The notes below the pieces were generated by a model that did no database searches, was not told the origin of the DNA, and worked only from the letters and a program-made list of their open reading frames with translations. A DNA stretch of 64,000 nucleotides, from contig NZ_CP009517.1 of NCBI RefSeq assembly GCF_000970305.1, positions 124,001 to 188,000 of the forward strand. The letters run 5' to 3'. The position numbers and the translations under genes were made by a program. Positions 30,825 to 40,453 of the stretch are shown here, in pieces. Numbering within the stretch: position 1 is the first letter of the stretch; each line of letters begins with the position of its first letter. This DNA is from Methanosarcina barkeri 3 (lineage in GTDB: Archaea > Halobacteriota > Methanosarcinia > Methanosarcinales > Methanosarcinaceae).

Positions 30825-33800
30825 TTAAATGGGGTTTCTGCGTATTGATATGGGGGGCAATGCTTCAGCAGTATAATGCCGCATCTCCTCCGCTCTTGAC
30901 AGCAGTTCTGCAAAGTCATAGTTTACACTTGTCACCCCGAAATCAGGTTCACGCTGGAAGGGATGGCGGAGGTAGTGCACGTGGTGATTTTCATCAGACA
31001 TGAACTCGACGATAGCCAGGATGAAGTCATCCGGTTTATTAAGAGAGTAGAGGATCTCATTTTTAGTAACTGTAACGGTCTTTGCGCCAGAAACCCTTCC
31101 TTTTACTTCAATGAATCGCAGCTTCCCTGTACCTAAAACGCGGCTTTCTATATCGTAACCGAGTTTCTCAGTCTCGCGGTCAATAGGATCAAAGCCGAGG
31201 CTGCGTTCTATATCCATCACAATGGCACGCGCACGGGCTGCAGAAGCCTGGGTATCTATCGGCTGCACTGGTTCTGGAAGAGGCTTTCCAGTCATTTTTG
31301 CAATCAATCCTGCTGGCACTACCAGAAGCCCACCAAGAATCACAGGAGGAAGCGGAGAAATCTGTCTCTCCAGTCTCAGTTCTTCCATACGCTTTTCAAG
31401 GCGAGCCTGCAGTGCATCTGCACGTTTGCGGGCTTCCCCTGAGTTAAGCCTGGCATTGGGCTTGCCTGCCTGCTCCTGAAGCTTCAATTCTTCAGCTCTG
31501 TGATCCCAGTAGTTTATCTCTTTTGTCAGCCGGTCTTTTACTGCTGCTTCTGTCTTCTCAATTAGTTCCAGTTTGCGTGAACGGATCTCTTTAAGGTGTT
31601 CCGGTACAACATAAGCAACGGCATGTCCCTGAGCCTTCTGCTCAAGTTCCCGGCTAATCCATGAGCACTCTGGTCTGGCAAGAAGCTCTTCCACGTGAGG
31701 TTCATCAGGTCTGAGTGGACGATAGTCAAGATAAGGTGCATAGTGTATATGCCTGGTATTCCCTGCTGAGTCCAGTTCTACGTACAGCATACGCTTAGAA
31801 ATGATACGCCTTTCCCCTGAACGGGTAAGGTTTGCATCCTGAATGGCATGTTCAAGGTAGAAAAGAACACGTGGGTTGATTCCCGGATCGCGCTCGTCTA
31901 CAAGTATAGTTCCTCTGCGCAGGAGGTCTCTGTGACGTTCCAGCGTAAGATCTATGGTAGAAGCGAGCAGCGGGTGTCCAGGACAGACAAAGGCTGCAAG
32001 AGGCTGTCCCTGAGGTGCAACAAGCGATTTTTCAAAAGCAATTCTTTCGTACCTCGGCAGTATCGGCTCACCCGTACCAATCATGCGGTCGCGGTTTCTG
32101 ATAGGTGCTGGCACATAAGTAATTTCATATCTGCGAGGCTCACGCTGTTTGACAGAACCTCCAAGGCGCTGGAAAGCTTCAAGGAAAAAGGATTCAATGT
32201 AATGTGGTTGAAGCCTTCTAGCCTCAGCCCGTTCCATATCCTCACGGATACGGTATACCCGGCTTGCATCCATTGCGTCGTGAGCAAGAGCTTTCTCTTC
32301 CAGCAGATCCTGGAGATGGTTTTGGTCGAAGGCATTAGATATTACCTGTGTAAGTTTAGCCCTCACATTAGGTTGTTCACCATAACGAATTGCTTCAATC
32401 AATAGTTCACGCAGTGGTTTGCCATCAAACTGGAGTTTTCCCAGAACATCAAAAACTTGACCTCCAAGTGCCTGCCGTGCCTGTTCTAGTTTTAACAGCA
32501 GTGTTCTGTATACGTCACCTTCTCGGGTTTCTTCAGCAACCAAGTTCCAGAGATGACAAACTTCGGTCTGTCCTATACGATGAATACGGCCGAAACGCTG
32601 CTCTATACGATTTGGATTCCACGGAAGATCATAATTGACCATCAGATGAGCACGTTGCAGGTTGATACCTTCTCCAGCCGCATCAGTTGCCAGAAGTACC
32701 TGGACTTCAGGGTCGTGCTTGAAGGCTTCCTGTGCCTTCATCCTATCCTCACGCCCCATGCCACCGTGTATGGTCACAATGGCTTCCTCTCTTCCTAAAA
32801 GGGTACTGATACGTTTCTTCAGGTATTTCAGTGTGTCTCGGTGTTCAGTGAAAATTACCAGCTTCTGGCGCGGGGAAGATACAGGCCTGGGGATTGGCCT
32901 TGATCCATAAGGTGTCTGCTCTTCAGCGGCGCGGTCGACAATGGGCGCCAGAGTGAAGATTTCTCCAAGCAGGCTTGCAAGTTCACGCCATTTTTTGTCC
33001 TCCCCACTACGATAAACAGTATCAGCGAGGGCTTCCAGATGTTTCAGGGTCTCAATCTCTGCTTTCAATTCTGTAATAGTGCGGGCTGCAGTTGCCTGGT
33101 CGAGGATCTCCTCCTCAACTGTTTCGACCTCACTGTCAGGTGCATCTTCCAGGTCTTCTACGTCTTCTGCGTCAAGCACTGCTCCTTCGTATACAGAAAC
33201 CTGAGCTCCTCTCTGGAGCAATTCCATCTCACGCAATCGTTTTTCCAGGCGTTCGTGACGGCGACGCAGTGATTCGCGGATTGCCTCAGGAGATGATGCA
33301 AGACGACGCTGCAGGATGGTTAGTGCAAAGCCAACTGTCCCCGCTCGTTTGTCGTTCTGAAGCGCTTCGGCGCGGTCAAATTCATTTCGCACATAATCAG
33401 TAACTTCCCTGTAAAGCCGTGTTTCTGCATCCGAAAGCCTATAAGGTACAGTATAAGCAATGCGCTCAGGGAACAGAGGCGTTGCATCAAACTTGAACAA
33501 TTTTTCCTTTACCATCCGACGCATCAGATCAGAAACGTCTGCTGTATGGACTCCATCACGGAAACGTCCCTCAAAGCGGTCTCCGTCCAGCAGAGCCATA
33601 AAGAGCTGGAAGTCTTCCTCTTTCCCATTGTGTGGGGTTGCCGTCATCAAAAGGAAGTGTCGTGTCAGAGTAGAGAGTAACTGCCCAAGCCTATACCTTT
33701 TTGTGTACTTAATTTCGCCGCCAAAAAACGTTGCTGACATCTTGTGCGCTTCATCGCAGACTATCAAGTCCCAACGGCAGTCTGGAACTTTGAGCTTCTC

Positions 33801-34448
33801 CTGTATATTTTCATTGCGTGAGAGTTTATCCAGCCTTGCAATAACCAAGTTTGTCTCCAAAAACCAGTTGCCTGTGCGTGCAGCTTCAAGCTTGTCATTA
33901 GTAAGAATCTCAAAAGGAAGATTAAAACGTCGGTAAAGCTCATCCTGCCACTGTTCAGCCAGACTTCCAGGACAAACAACAAGGCAGCGATGCAGATCTC
34001 CTCGGGCTATCAATTCTTTCATTAGGAGTCCAGCCATAATCGTCTTCCCAGCTCCTGGGTCATCTGCCAGCAGGAAACGCAGAGGCTGTCGAGGCAGCAT
34101 TGCATCGTAGACAGCTGTAATCTGATGTGGAAGCGGATCAACCATTGAGGTATGCACAGCAAGAACCGGATCAAACATGTGTGCCAGACGGATTCGATGA
34201 GCCTCCGAAACAAGCCTGAAAAGACCTCCGTCCCCATCGAAACTCCAGGGTCTTCCCTGCTCAACAACTTCAATTCTATTTTCGTCATGACGATAGAGAA
34301 GTTCATTGGCAGGCTTACCTTCAGGAGTTTTATAGGTAAGATCAAGGGCTTCTGAACCGAACCAGTGTACGTTTATGACTGTTACCAGACAATCTGAAAG
34401 AATACCTCGCACTGCTGCGTTTGGTCGAAGGTCTTCAAGTTTACTCAT
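30825..34448 (-). CDS. SNF2-family helicase with C-terminal NOV_C (DUF3883) nuclease-like domain
   Basis: The 1207-residue protein carries Walker A DDPGAGKTIMAG at 129-140, the DEAHK box, motif III MTATPHNGK, and C-terminal helicase motifs TDAAGEGINLQ and QRFGRIHRIGQT. A coiled coil (about 950-1020) follows. The C-terminal domain has GYDIES and RFIEVKGR, a D...ExK arrangement found in NOV_C/DUF3883, which belongs to the PD-(D/E)xK-like fold. It resembles the helicase of BREX type 3 and DISARM-like systems (BrxHII/DrmD type). First gene of the defence operon. Probably translocates on and perhaps cuts unmodified invading DNA (inference). Confidence 0.9.
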   Translation of the reverse strand: MSKLEDLRPNAAVRGILSDCLVTVINVHWFGSEALDLTYKTPEGKPANELLYRHDENRIEVVEQGRPWSFDGDGGLFRLVSEAHRIRLAHMFDPVLAVHTSMVDPLPHQITAVYDAMLPRQPLRFLLADDPGAGKTIMAGLLMKELIARGDLHRCLVVCPGSLAEQWQDELYRRFNLPFEILTNDKLEAARTGNWFLETNLVIARLDKLSRNENIQEKLKVPDCRWDLIVCDEAHKMSATFFGGEIKYTKRYRLGQLLSTLTRHFLLMTATPHNGKEEDFQLFMALLDGDRFEGRFRDGVHTADVSDLMRRMVKEKLFKFDATPLFPERIAYTVPYRLSDAETRLYREVTDYVRNEFDRAEALQNDKRAGTVGFALTILQRRLASSPEAIRESLRRRHERLEKRLREMELLQRGAQVSVYEGAVLDAEDVEDLEDAPDSEVETVEEEILDQATAARTITELKAEIETLKHLEALADTVYRSGEDKKWRELASLLGEIFTLAPIVDRAAEEQTPYGSRPIPRPVSSPRQKLVIFTEHRDTLKYLKKRISTLLGREEAIVTIHGGMGREDRMKAQEAFKHDPEVQVLLATDAAGEGINLQRAHLMVNYDLPWNPNRIEQRFGRIHRIGQTEVCHLWNLVAEETREGDVYRTLLLKLEQARQALGGQVFDVLGKLQFDGKPLRELLIEAIRYGEQPNVRAKLTQVISNAFDQNHLQDLLEEKALAHDAMDASRVYRIREDMERAEARRLQPHYIESFFLEAFQRLGGSVKQREPRRYEITYVPAPIRNRDRMIGTGEPILPRYERIAFEKSLVAPQGQPLAAFVCPGHPLLASTIDLTLERHRDLLRRGTILVDERDPGINPRVLFYLEHAIQDANLTRSGERRIISKRMLYVELDSAGNTRHIHYAPYLDYRPLRPDEPHVEELLARPECSWISRELEQKAQGHAVAYVVPEHLKEIRSRKLELIEKTEAAVKDRLTKEINYWDHRAEELKLQEQAGKPNARLNSGEARKRADALQARLEKRMEELRLERQISPLPPVILGGLLVVPAGLIAKMTGKPLPEPVQPIDTQASAARARAIVMDIERSLGFDPIDRETEKLGYDIESRVLGTGKLRFIEVKGRVSGAKTVTVTKNEILYSLNKPDDFILAIVEFMSDENHHVHYLRHPFQREPDFGVTSVNYDFAELLSRAEEMRHYTAEALPPISIRRNPI

Positions 34449-34813
34449 GGAAACACATACCTAGAAAATATATTATAAAACTTATTTATATTTCATTAAA
34501 GATTTTCTATTAAGGTATACCTGCTAATCTTTTTAACTCTTGCTCTTCACAATAATTTCCTTGTGTTTCATAAACAATAAGCAGTATTCTAAACTGAATT
34601 TTCTAGGTTTTAATGAAAGAGTAAAAATAGCTACTAAGTAAGTTTAATTTGAAGATGTTTAAGATATCGTCAAAAATAATTTATTTTCAAAAAAACACAC
34701 ATGAATTTCTTCGAAGAAAAGGCTCAAAAAGTGAAAGTATCTGGAAGTACTTTCGTGCCAAAGAATAATACGTTCTTTCGTGATATCTGCAAGACTGACA
34801 ATTACTAAAAATC
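34449..34813. other. Promoter region of the defence operon
   Basis: These 365 bp separate the defence operon from the element's replication genes. A/T-rich ATATATTATAAAACTTATTT near 34469-34488 is TATA-like for the minus-strand helicase gene. No coding frame is supported. Confidence 0.45.
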
Positions 34814-35278
34814 TCATATCCCTGCTTCGTACATTGCTTGAAGTAATTCATATTCTGCATCAATAACTTCAGGAGTTCTATCTTTGCTTAATAACGAATT
34901 CATTTTATCAAGTGCTCTTTTATAATTTTCAACTTCCACCGGGCAATCGAAAAGATAATTAATTTTTATTTGTGGCTTATTAGGGTTCTCTGCATTCCAT
35001 GAAGCCCTTAAGAAATTATGATTCGCATCCATGACTTCAGCATCACAGATAAAGTCCATTCGTTCATGTTCAAGTAATTCGGATTCAGATACCCCACTGT
35101 CTACTAACCGCTGCCTGGCCCGTGCCTTTGCCATCTCAAACTCTTTAGAACAGCGCAAGAGTTCAGGAGTATATGATAAATTTTCGCTGTGTCTATTTGG
35201 TGGTATTATGGCTTTCCTGAGCTCCTGTATTTCCCTTTTAATCTGCTGCAGCGTCATATTTAAGTACCTCATCGGCAA
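34814..35278 (-). CDS. Hypothetical helical protein of the integrative element
   Basis: The product is about 154 residues, strongly alpha-helical and charged (MTLQQIKREIQELRKAI at the preferred start, Met8). No family is recognised. It lies 18 bp downstream of the 92-aa gene and in line with the primase, so it probably belongs to the element's replication/maintenance block. Confidence 0.65.
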   Translation of the reverse strand: MPMRYLNMTLQQIKREIQELRKAIIPPNRHSENLSYTPELLRCSKEFEMAKARARQRLVDSGVSESELLEHERMDFICDAEVMDANHNFLRASWNAENPNKPQIKINYLFDCPVEVENYKRALDKMNSLLSKDRTPEVIDAEYELLQAMYEAGI

Positions 35279-35296
35279 GCTCTTTTAATTCATGCC

Positions 35297-35575
35297 TTAT
35301 CTTTTGGATTGAGATTTCAAAGCCTCTTTGAGTTCTTCTATTTCGTTTTTGATTTCGTCGAGTTCTGTATCTTTCAGGATTGAATTTTGAACCTGAATAG
35401 CCTGGAGATATACCCTCATATAGGCAAGTTTTGTATTATCTCCTTCCTGAGGTCTGAAGCGTTTAGCTTTTAGCCTATCCTGCAAGTGTGCGATTAGTTC
35501 AGAATTGGCGTTTAAAAGCGAGTTCCTAGAGGAAAAATTTAAAGTAACTATAGGGCTACTGTTATCTGTTTTCAT
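35297..35575 (-). CDS. Hypothetical 92-aa protein of the integrative element
   Basis: Residues 1-25 are polar and the rest forms helices ending in a coiled coil (DEIKNEIEELKEALKSQSKR). It resembles small accessory replication or partition proteins in size and position, but no family can be named. It is co-oriented with the primase-helicase upstream (119-bp gap) and the 154-aa gene downstream. Confidence 0.65.
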   Translation of the reverse strand: MKTDNSSPIVTLNFSSRNSLLNANSELIAHLQDRLKAKRFRPQEGDNTKLAYMRVYLQAIQVQNSILKDTELDEIKNEIEELKEALKSQSKR

Positions 35576-35694
35576 ATTTTCCCTTTATAAACATGTGGTT
35601 CTTATATGACATAATATTTAATTTATAAGCTGATAAATTTCACGCTGTTAACATAAAAATGAAAAGAAATTGATATAGAGGAAAAGAAAAAATT

Positions 35695-38600
35695 TTACCC
35701 CCACTCCCATTCACAGAGTCTTTCGGCTTCGTCTAGTAAAGTTTGATATCCTAACACCTGTTTATACCCAGGATATCTTCTATTAAACTCATCCAATAAA
35801 CTTGGAATATTATCAACAGAAAAATTATGTCCATCACTCACCAATCTTTTTAAGTCAGCTCTGAAAGATCTGATGTATTCTAAGTTTTTTACACTGTATT
35901 CTTCATTTTGTTGCTCAGAGATTAGCTTTTTTTGTTTCAGGACAGGCTCGTCTACGTATCTGTCCTGCAAGCCTGTCCTATCGCTTATGCTATCGAAAAA
36001 ATGCATTTTAGGACAGGCTTCAAGGTTATTTGTTAGTGAGTTTTCTATTTTATTTGCATTTTCGTCTTTTTTGTCCGTCACCTCTGTGTAAAAAACACAA
36101 GAATGACAGTATGGTTTATTTACTAGACAAGTTTGAGGAAGGGGTAAAGCCTGTCCTGCCTGTCCTAATTGCATTTTTTCGGCATCAGTTGCCAATAAAA
36201 AACTAGGACAGGCTTGAGTGTCTTTTTTCCAATTAAGCCTGTCCTGAGCCTCTGGAATGAGGGCTATATTGCACCAGTATGTAACTTTTTTTGTGCAGTT
36301 TGTGCCGGGTTTGTTATCTCTGTAATTCTCATAACCGAGTTTTTTAAGTTCCTTCCCCCACTGGTTATAAGCTGTTGCGTTTTTGTTACTGACCTCAGCC
36401 CATAACGTGTATGTACTGTAAAGAATTATAGCATCTATATCTCCCTGGCTTTCTTTTGTGCATTCATCCATAAAAGCAGCTATCGGATTACTATTAAACT
36501 CATATTCTCTTTGAGTATCTTCTACAGATTTATCGTTTGAAAATTTCCCATTTTCTTTAAGTCTCTTCAATCCTTGGAGAGCAAGATTAAGAAAGCCTGA
36601 AAGTTCTTCAGGATCTTTCAGCTTCGTAATTAACGTTTTATCTTCCTTCCCTCCTTCAAAATTATTAGGAAACTGAACTAAAACCCATCTGCGATAATAT
36701 GCCTTGTCTTTTTTTCCTTCAGGCAACACATTTGCGGAGAAAACAAGTTTAGCGGTGTTGCGGAAATGAAAAGAGTCCTGATATTTATTCTCCCCATCGA
36801 TCAGATCTAGTCCGCTGGTCAACTTTTTGAAGACTTCCGATTTATGCATTTTGCTATCTGGAATATCTCCACAAATGTTAACCAGCTTTCCGTATAGTTT
36901 TGCGGTCCTATACTTGTCGAATTCAAGTCTTTGCAGGCTCTCCGCGGAGGTATTTTCTCCGCCAACAAGCGCCTCTAACAATGCAAGAAATACACTTTTA
37001 CCGTTAGAACCGACACCATAAAGCATGAAAGCCTTTTGATGAGAGCAATCTGTGGTTAAACAATAGCCTGCGATCTCACACAGCAAATCTATATCCGGCT
37101 CTGCAACTACATCATGTAAAAACTTGCTTATTTGAGGGCATTTTGCATCTTCATTATAAAAAACAGGAATTTGCCTGATCAATTTTATTTCCGGTGTGTG
37201 GGGTTCAAGTTCCCACGTTTCAAGATTGAAAAGCCCGTTTTTCAGGTTGATATATCTATCCTGGTTCTCTTCTATACTGTCGCGTGTAATGTGAGTATAA
37301 GCCCTGATATAAGCCAGCACCTCACTTACATACTTTGCCGTAGCTTTTGGAACATGAGTTAAAGGAAATCCGGGATTTGCTTCATTCCAATATTTTGCAT
37401 AATATTCATTGTGCACATTTCTGATTTCAGTATCTAAAAGTGCTTCTGTGTCTTCGTTCTTGTAAACACCGTCTTTGTAAAGATATATTTGCTTATTATC
37501 CCTCATTGAAAAAATATGGGCGTTCTCCAATATATGCTCTGCAACTACATCGAAGGGAACGTTTATCTTTTCTGGTTTACCTTCACGAATTTTCTGTTTC
37601 CTTTTCTTTTCTTTTATTGGCTCTCTTCCAGTCTCAATTCCTTCCTTTTTGCAGTCTTCCAGAACCCTGTTATAAATAGATACGGGAAGCTTCCAGCCAT
37701 CGGTAATTTCTTCTTTCGTGCATAGCTCCCGATTCAGTGCACAGTAAATTAATGCTTTGGAGGGTATAGGATCACTTTTTGGAATGTATCCATGATCTTT
37801 AGCATATTTCCAGATAGTAAACTGAGTATAAGGGTCTTCTACGTCTACTCTTGAACTTCCCCCGCCATGTGGAAAGCCAGCCTGGGAACATGTAGAAACT
37901 CCAGAGGCTACCGCCAGATAAGTTATAGCGTTATGGCTAACATTATGCCGCCAACAGTGCAAAACATCCCCAGAAATGCTGGCATTTTTACCCGTTTCAG
38001 AACCGTGTAACTCAGCGAACATTTCAAAACGTTTGCCTGGTTGGTTGCTCCTTCCAGTCACATCATGTATATCCAGATCAAACAGAGCGCTTCTATTTTT
38101 TTGGCCCTGCCGTTCCCAGCTTTTACACTGCCTTTTTTCTATTTTCTTTATACTGGCAGCAATTTCAGTGGCTCTTCTTTCTTCGAGAGTTGTCCTGTAT
38201 ATTTCCGGTAGTTCTTCATAAGTTATGTTTGAGACCTCAGATTCTAAACATAACCTGTACTTTCCAGCATGTATACGGTCTTCTTCTGGAATCCTGCGAA
38301 TCTCCTCTTCTGAACAAGGAACAAAAGACCCCGAACAAACAACATATTGCCAGTTTGAGCGAACTTCTCCAGCGTTTTCTGTTGCTATGTTCTGTTTAGC
38401 ACTATTTTTAAATATTGCACCTTCTCCCTGCGCTGGTTCATCTTTAGTAAAATAAAAACAATGCCTCCCGATTTGTTTTCTGGATTTTACTGTTAAAGTT
38501 GTTTTAGCTCCCCCTACTGCTTCCAGATTGTCTATGTCAACTATGCAGAGGTTATCTTTATCCGTGCCTGCAATACCGATATTAAACCCTTCTCTCATCA

Positions 38601-38778
38601 GGCTATAAGCTTCAGAAAATGTTTTTCTATTTTTCTTCCAGCTTATTCCAGGCAGTGGATCTTTTCCGTTTTTAACAAGCGGAAAATAAAAAGGTTGATA
38701 ATCCGGGTTGCCTTTCGTTAAGAGTTGATGGAACTTTTTAAACTCTTCCGGATCTGTATTTACTGCAGGGAGGGACAT
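35695..38778 (-). CDS. Primase-helicase replication protein (AEP prim-pol plus D5/P4-type SF3 helicase)
   Basis: The 1027-residue protein starts with an archaeo-eukaryotic primase/polymerase-like domain: Asp81/Asp83 in CIVDIDN and a GRHCFYF strand near 104-110. A zinc-finger-like CWRHN segment is at about 275, and the N-terminal D5 region at 400-560. The SF3 helicase has Walker A YGVGSNGKSVF at 587-597 and later VNICGDIPDSK and KLVFSANVLPEG. Such proteins initiate replication of plasmids and viruses. It lies in a minus-strand cluster with at least three small genes upstream. Its C-terminal 200 residues are variable and low-complexity. Confidence 0.9.
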   Translation of the reverse strand: MSLPAVNTDPEEFKKFHQLLTKGNPDYQPFYFPLVKNGKDPLPGISWKKNRKTFSEAYSLMREGFNIGIAGTDKDNLCIVDIDNLEAVGGAKTTLTVKSRKQIGRHCFYFTKDEPAQGEGAIFKNSAKQNIATENAGEVRSNWQYVVCSGSFVPCSEEEIRRIPEEDRIHAGKYRLCLESEVSNITYEELPEIYRTTLEERRATEIAASIKKIEKRQCKSWERQGQKNRSALFDLDIHDVTGRSNQPGKRFEMFAELHGSETGKNASISGDVLHCWRHNVSHNAITYLAVASGVSTCSQAGFPHGGGSSRVDVEDPYTQFTIWKYAKDHGYIPKSDPIPSKALIYCALNRELCTKEEITDGWKLPVSIYNRVLEDCKKEGIETGREPIKEKKRKQKIREGKPEKINVPFDVVAEHILENAHIFSMRDNKQIYLYKDGVYKNEDTEALLDTEIRNVHNEYYAKYWNEANPGFPLTHVPKATAKYVSEVLAYIRAYTHITRDSIEENQDRYINLKNGLFNLETWELEPHTPEIKLIRQIPVFYNEDAKCPQISKFLHDVVAEPDIDLLCEIAGYCLTTDCSHQKAFMLYGVGSNGKSVFLALLEALVGGENTSAESLQRLEFDKYRTAKLYGKLVNICGDIPDSKMHKSEVFKKLTSGLDLIDGENKYQDSFHFRNTAKLVFSANVLPEGKKDKAYYRRWVLVQFPNNFEGGKEDKTLITKLKDPEELSGFLNLALQGLKRLKENGKFSNDKSVEDTQREYEFNSNPIAAFMDECTKESQGDIDAIILYSTYTLWAEVSNKNATAYNQWGKELKKLGYENYRDNKPGTNCTKKVTYWCNIALIPEAQDRLNWKKDTQACPSFLLATDAEKMQLGQAGQALPLPQTCLVNKPYCHSCVFYTEVTDKKDENANKIENSLTNNLEACPKMHFFDSISDRTGLQDRYVDEPVLKQKKLISEQQNEEYSVKNLEYIRSFRADLKRLVSDGHNFSVDNIPSLLDEFNRRYPGYKQVLGYQTLLDEAERLCEWEWG

Positions 38779-38946
38779 TTAAATCCTCCTGAATATCTGC
38801 GGTTTGTGCTTCCTTGCCTGTTGCCTCTCAATTATTCTATGTTTGCAGTCTTTACAATGCTCTTCCAAAATGCTAGCATCGATGTATTCAGACAGGTCAG
38901 GCTCCGGAGGGAGTATATCATTATCGTCCTCAAGTAAAGAGCTCAT
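38779..38946 (-). CDS. Small 55-aa protein directly upstream of the primase-helicase
   Basis: Translation gives MSSLLEDDNDILPPEPDLSE and continues to HCKDCKHRIIERQQARKHKP. The TAA stop (38779-38781) abuts the primase ATG, indicating coupled translation. A CxxC pair and a basic C-terminus suggest a metal- or nucleic-acid-binding accessory peptide. No family is known to me. Confidence 0.7.
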   Translation of the reverse strand: MSSLLEDDNDILPPEPDLSEYIDASILEEHCKDCKHRIIERQQARKHKPQIFRRI

Positions 38947-39026
38947 GGACTTTCTCCTCCATCAAAAATGGAAACAAAGAAAAACTCATAACCTCGTACA
39001 GTATAGAATAACCAAAAGCAGTTATT

Positions 39027-39191
39027 TTACTCAGAGATGGACACCCCCGCATATTTTTTTATTAAAATCCCGATAGCATGTTCGAAGGGATCCGAAGAGT
39101 TTTCAAGAAAATCTACAGCTTCTTTTTTTCTCTCATAAGTCTGCCTTGACCACGACAAAAAAGATATATCTTCTGAAGTACTATTTTTCAT
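39027..39191 (-). CDS. Small 54-aa protein of the integrative element
   Basis: ATG at 39191 is preceded by an AAGGTG site. The product begins MKNSTSEDISFLSWSRQTYE and is helical and charged. It lies 17 bp downstream of the AbrB-like gene and upstream of the 55-aa gene, all on one strand, which supports a real gene in an early-type operon. Function unknown. Confidence 0.65.
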   Translation of the reverse strand: MKNSTSEDISFLSWSRQTYERKKEAVDFLENSSDPFEHAIGILIKKYAGVSISE

Positions 39192-39208
39192 TGCCTGCAC
39201 CTTCTCTT

Positions 39209-39412
39209 TTAGTTGGTTGGTGTTGAGCTCTCGGTTCTTTCAGAGTCTTGGCCGGCCTGTGGAACCGAGGTAACTATTATTCTCTGTTGGTCATCCATCT
39301 CAACATTTACACATTTCATTTCTACGTTCATGGTTTTTACCCATTGCATAGGTAGCGAAATTAGATAACTACCACCTTGTTTAATCACAGATCTTTGTCC
39401 GAAACAGAACAT
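39209..39412 (-). CDS. AbrB/SpoVT-type DNA-binding protein
   Basis: The 67-residue protein has the swapped-hairpin pattern RSVIKQGGSYLISLPMQWVK followed by a beta hairpin (VNVEMDDQQRIIV). This fits AbrB-like transcription factors of archaeal plasmids and proviruses. It is the first gene of the minus-strand replication cluster and diverges from the winged-helix gene at 39648. It probably represses or switches the element's promoters. The 235-bp divergent region contains repeated AATCGA/TCGATAATC motifs that could be operators. Confidence 0.75.
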   Translation of the reverse strand: MFCFGQRSVIKQGGSYLISLPMQWVKTMNVEMKCVNVEMDDQQRIIVTSVPQAGQDSERTESSTPTN

Positions 39413-39479
39413 AAATACCCTCTTTTATTATCTGTCGTTTTGTATATAGACAACTTATAACTTTATATGCATTTTTTAT

Positions 39480-39615
39480 CGAAAATAAGAGCTAACAAGG
39501 TCGATAATCGAAAATCGGGCCTCAAAAATCGATAGTCGAAAAATGAACTTCAAAAGTCGATATATTTGTAAGTTTTACTGCCTACTGATGATTAATCGAT
39601 TAATGATCGATAATT
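39480..39615. promoter_or_regulatory. Divergent control region with repeated TCGA-containing motifs
   Basis: Between the AbrB-like gene and the winged-helix gene the motifs GGTCGATAATCGAAAATCGG, AAAATCGATAGTCGAAAAAT, AAAAGTCGATATATT and TTAATCGATTAATGATCGAT follow each other. Several are palindromic around TCGA. The pattern fits binding sites for one of the two flanking regulators. Confidence 0.5.
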
Positions 39616-39647
39616 TTAATATTGATTATAACATATCTTAGAATACT

Positions 39648-40445
39648 ATGAAAAAAGATAAATCACCAAAAATAAAAAACAAAAATAAAATTCTGAGTTC
39701 TTTGCTGGACTCTCCTAAAACAACTGGAGAACTAGCTGAAGAACTAGGTTATGTTAAATCGAACGGCGATCGGAAGTATCATTCAATTGATAGGCTTTTA
39801 AAAGACCTAGAAGAAAACGGATACCTTGTAAGTAAAAAAGAGAAAATAGAGAATCAGTCTGGAGCTCCTCCAAGGCGCTACTCAATTAACTATAGTTTTG
39901 AAAATCTAGTAAATATACTTAATGAAGATCCGGGCTTAATATCAAAAATGCAAACGAACGATTCAGTTCTCGAAAGTATATTAAAGATAACAAGAACTCG
40001 TTCTTACAAGCACCGTATTAGTTTTGAAAATACAGGTAGAGTTGAAACATATATCGAAAAAGATAAGCCTCTCTCAGAGAAATTGGAAAGAGAATTGAAA
40101 GCAGAATTAAAAGAAAAATTCAGACTATCTCCTGAATTCTTCAGGTATTTTCTAAATAATTGTGACAGTAATTTACGGAATCGTCTTATAGAACTTGCTG
40201 AATTTAACGAAAAAATAGAGGGAAATGGATACAAGAAAGAAAAAGAACGTTTTGTTAATAACTGGAAAGCACATAATAACACATGTTCAGAAATGAATGC
40301 ACCAGGCTTTGATACAGCATTCAAAGTATGTGTTTTTCGGGATATATTGAATGGACAATCAAGCGAAGAAGCGAAAGAATATTTAATAAAAATAGAGCAG
40401 GAGAAAAAAGAAGCAGAAGAATACATAAAGAAACTGAAAGGATAA
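39648..40445 (+). CDS. Winged-helix transcriptional regulator of the integrative element
   Basis: The 265-residue protein is basic at the N-terminus. A winged helix follows: ILSSLLDSPKTTGELAEELG, then HSIDRLLKDLEENGYLVSKK, then a wing with APPRRYSINY at residues 15-85. The remaining 180 residues are helical and unassigned. It is divergent from the AbrB-like gene and convergent with the integrase (8-bp gap). It probably controls excision or replication genes of the element. Confidence 0.75.
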   Translation: MKKDKSPKIKNKNKILSSLLDSPKTTGELAEELGYVKSNGDRKYHSIDRLLKDLEENGYLVSKKEKIENQSGAPPRRYSINYSFENLVNILNEDPGLISKMQTNDSVLESILKITRTRSYKHRISFENTGRVETYIEKDKPLSEKLERELKAELKEKFRLSPEFFRYFLNNCDSNLRNRLIELAEFNEKIEGNGYKKEKERFVNNWKAHNNTCSEMNAPGFDTAFKVCVFRDILNGQSSEEAKEYLIKIEQEKKEAEEYIKKLKG

Positions 40446-40453
40446 CTGGCAAG

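Noticed and set aside
27863-34448. Type I restriction-modification or DISARM locus
   Set aside because: No HsdS/HsdR or DrmA/DrmB proteins. DUF1156 and DUF499 point to BREX-type components instead.
24480-34448. Complete BREX type 3 system
   Set aside because: PglZ, BrxA and BrxF are not present in the window, so only a BREX-like label is justified.
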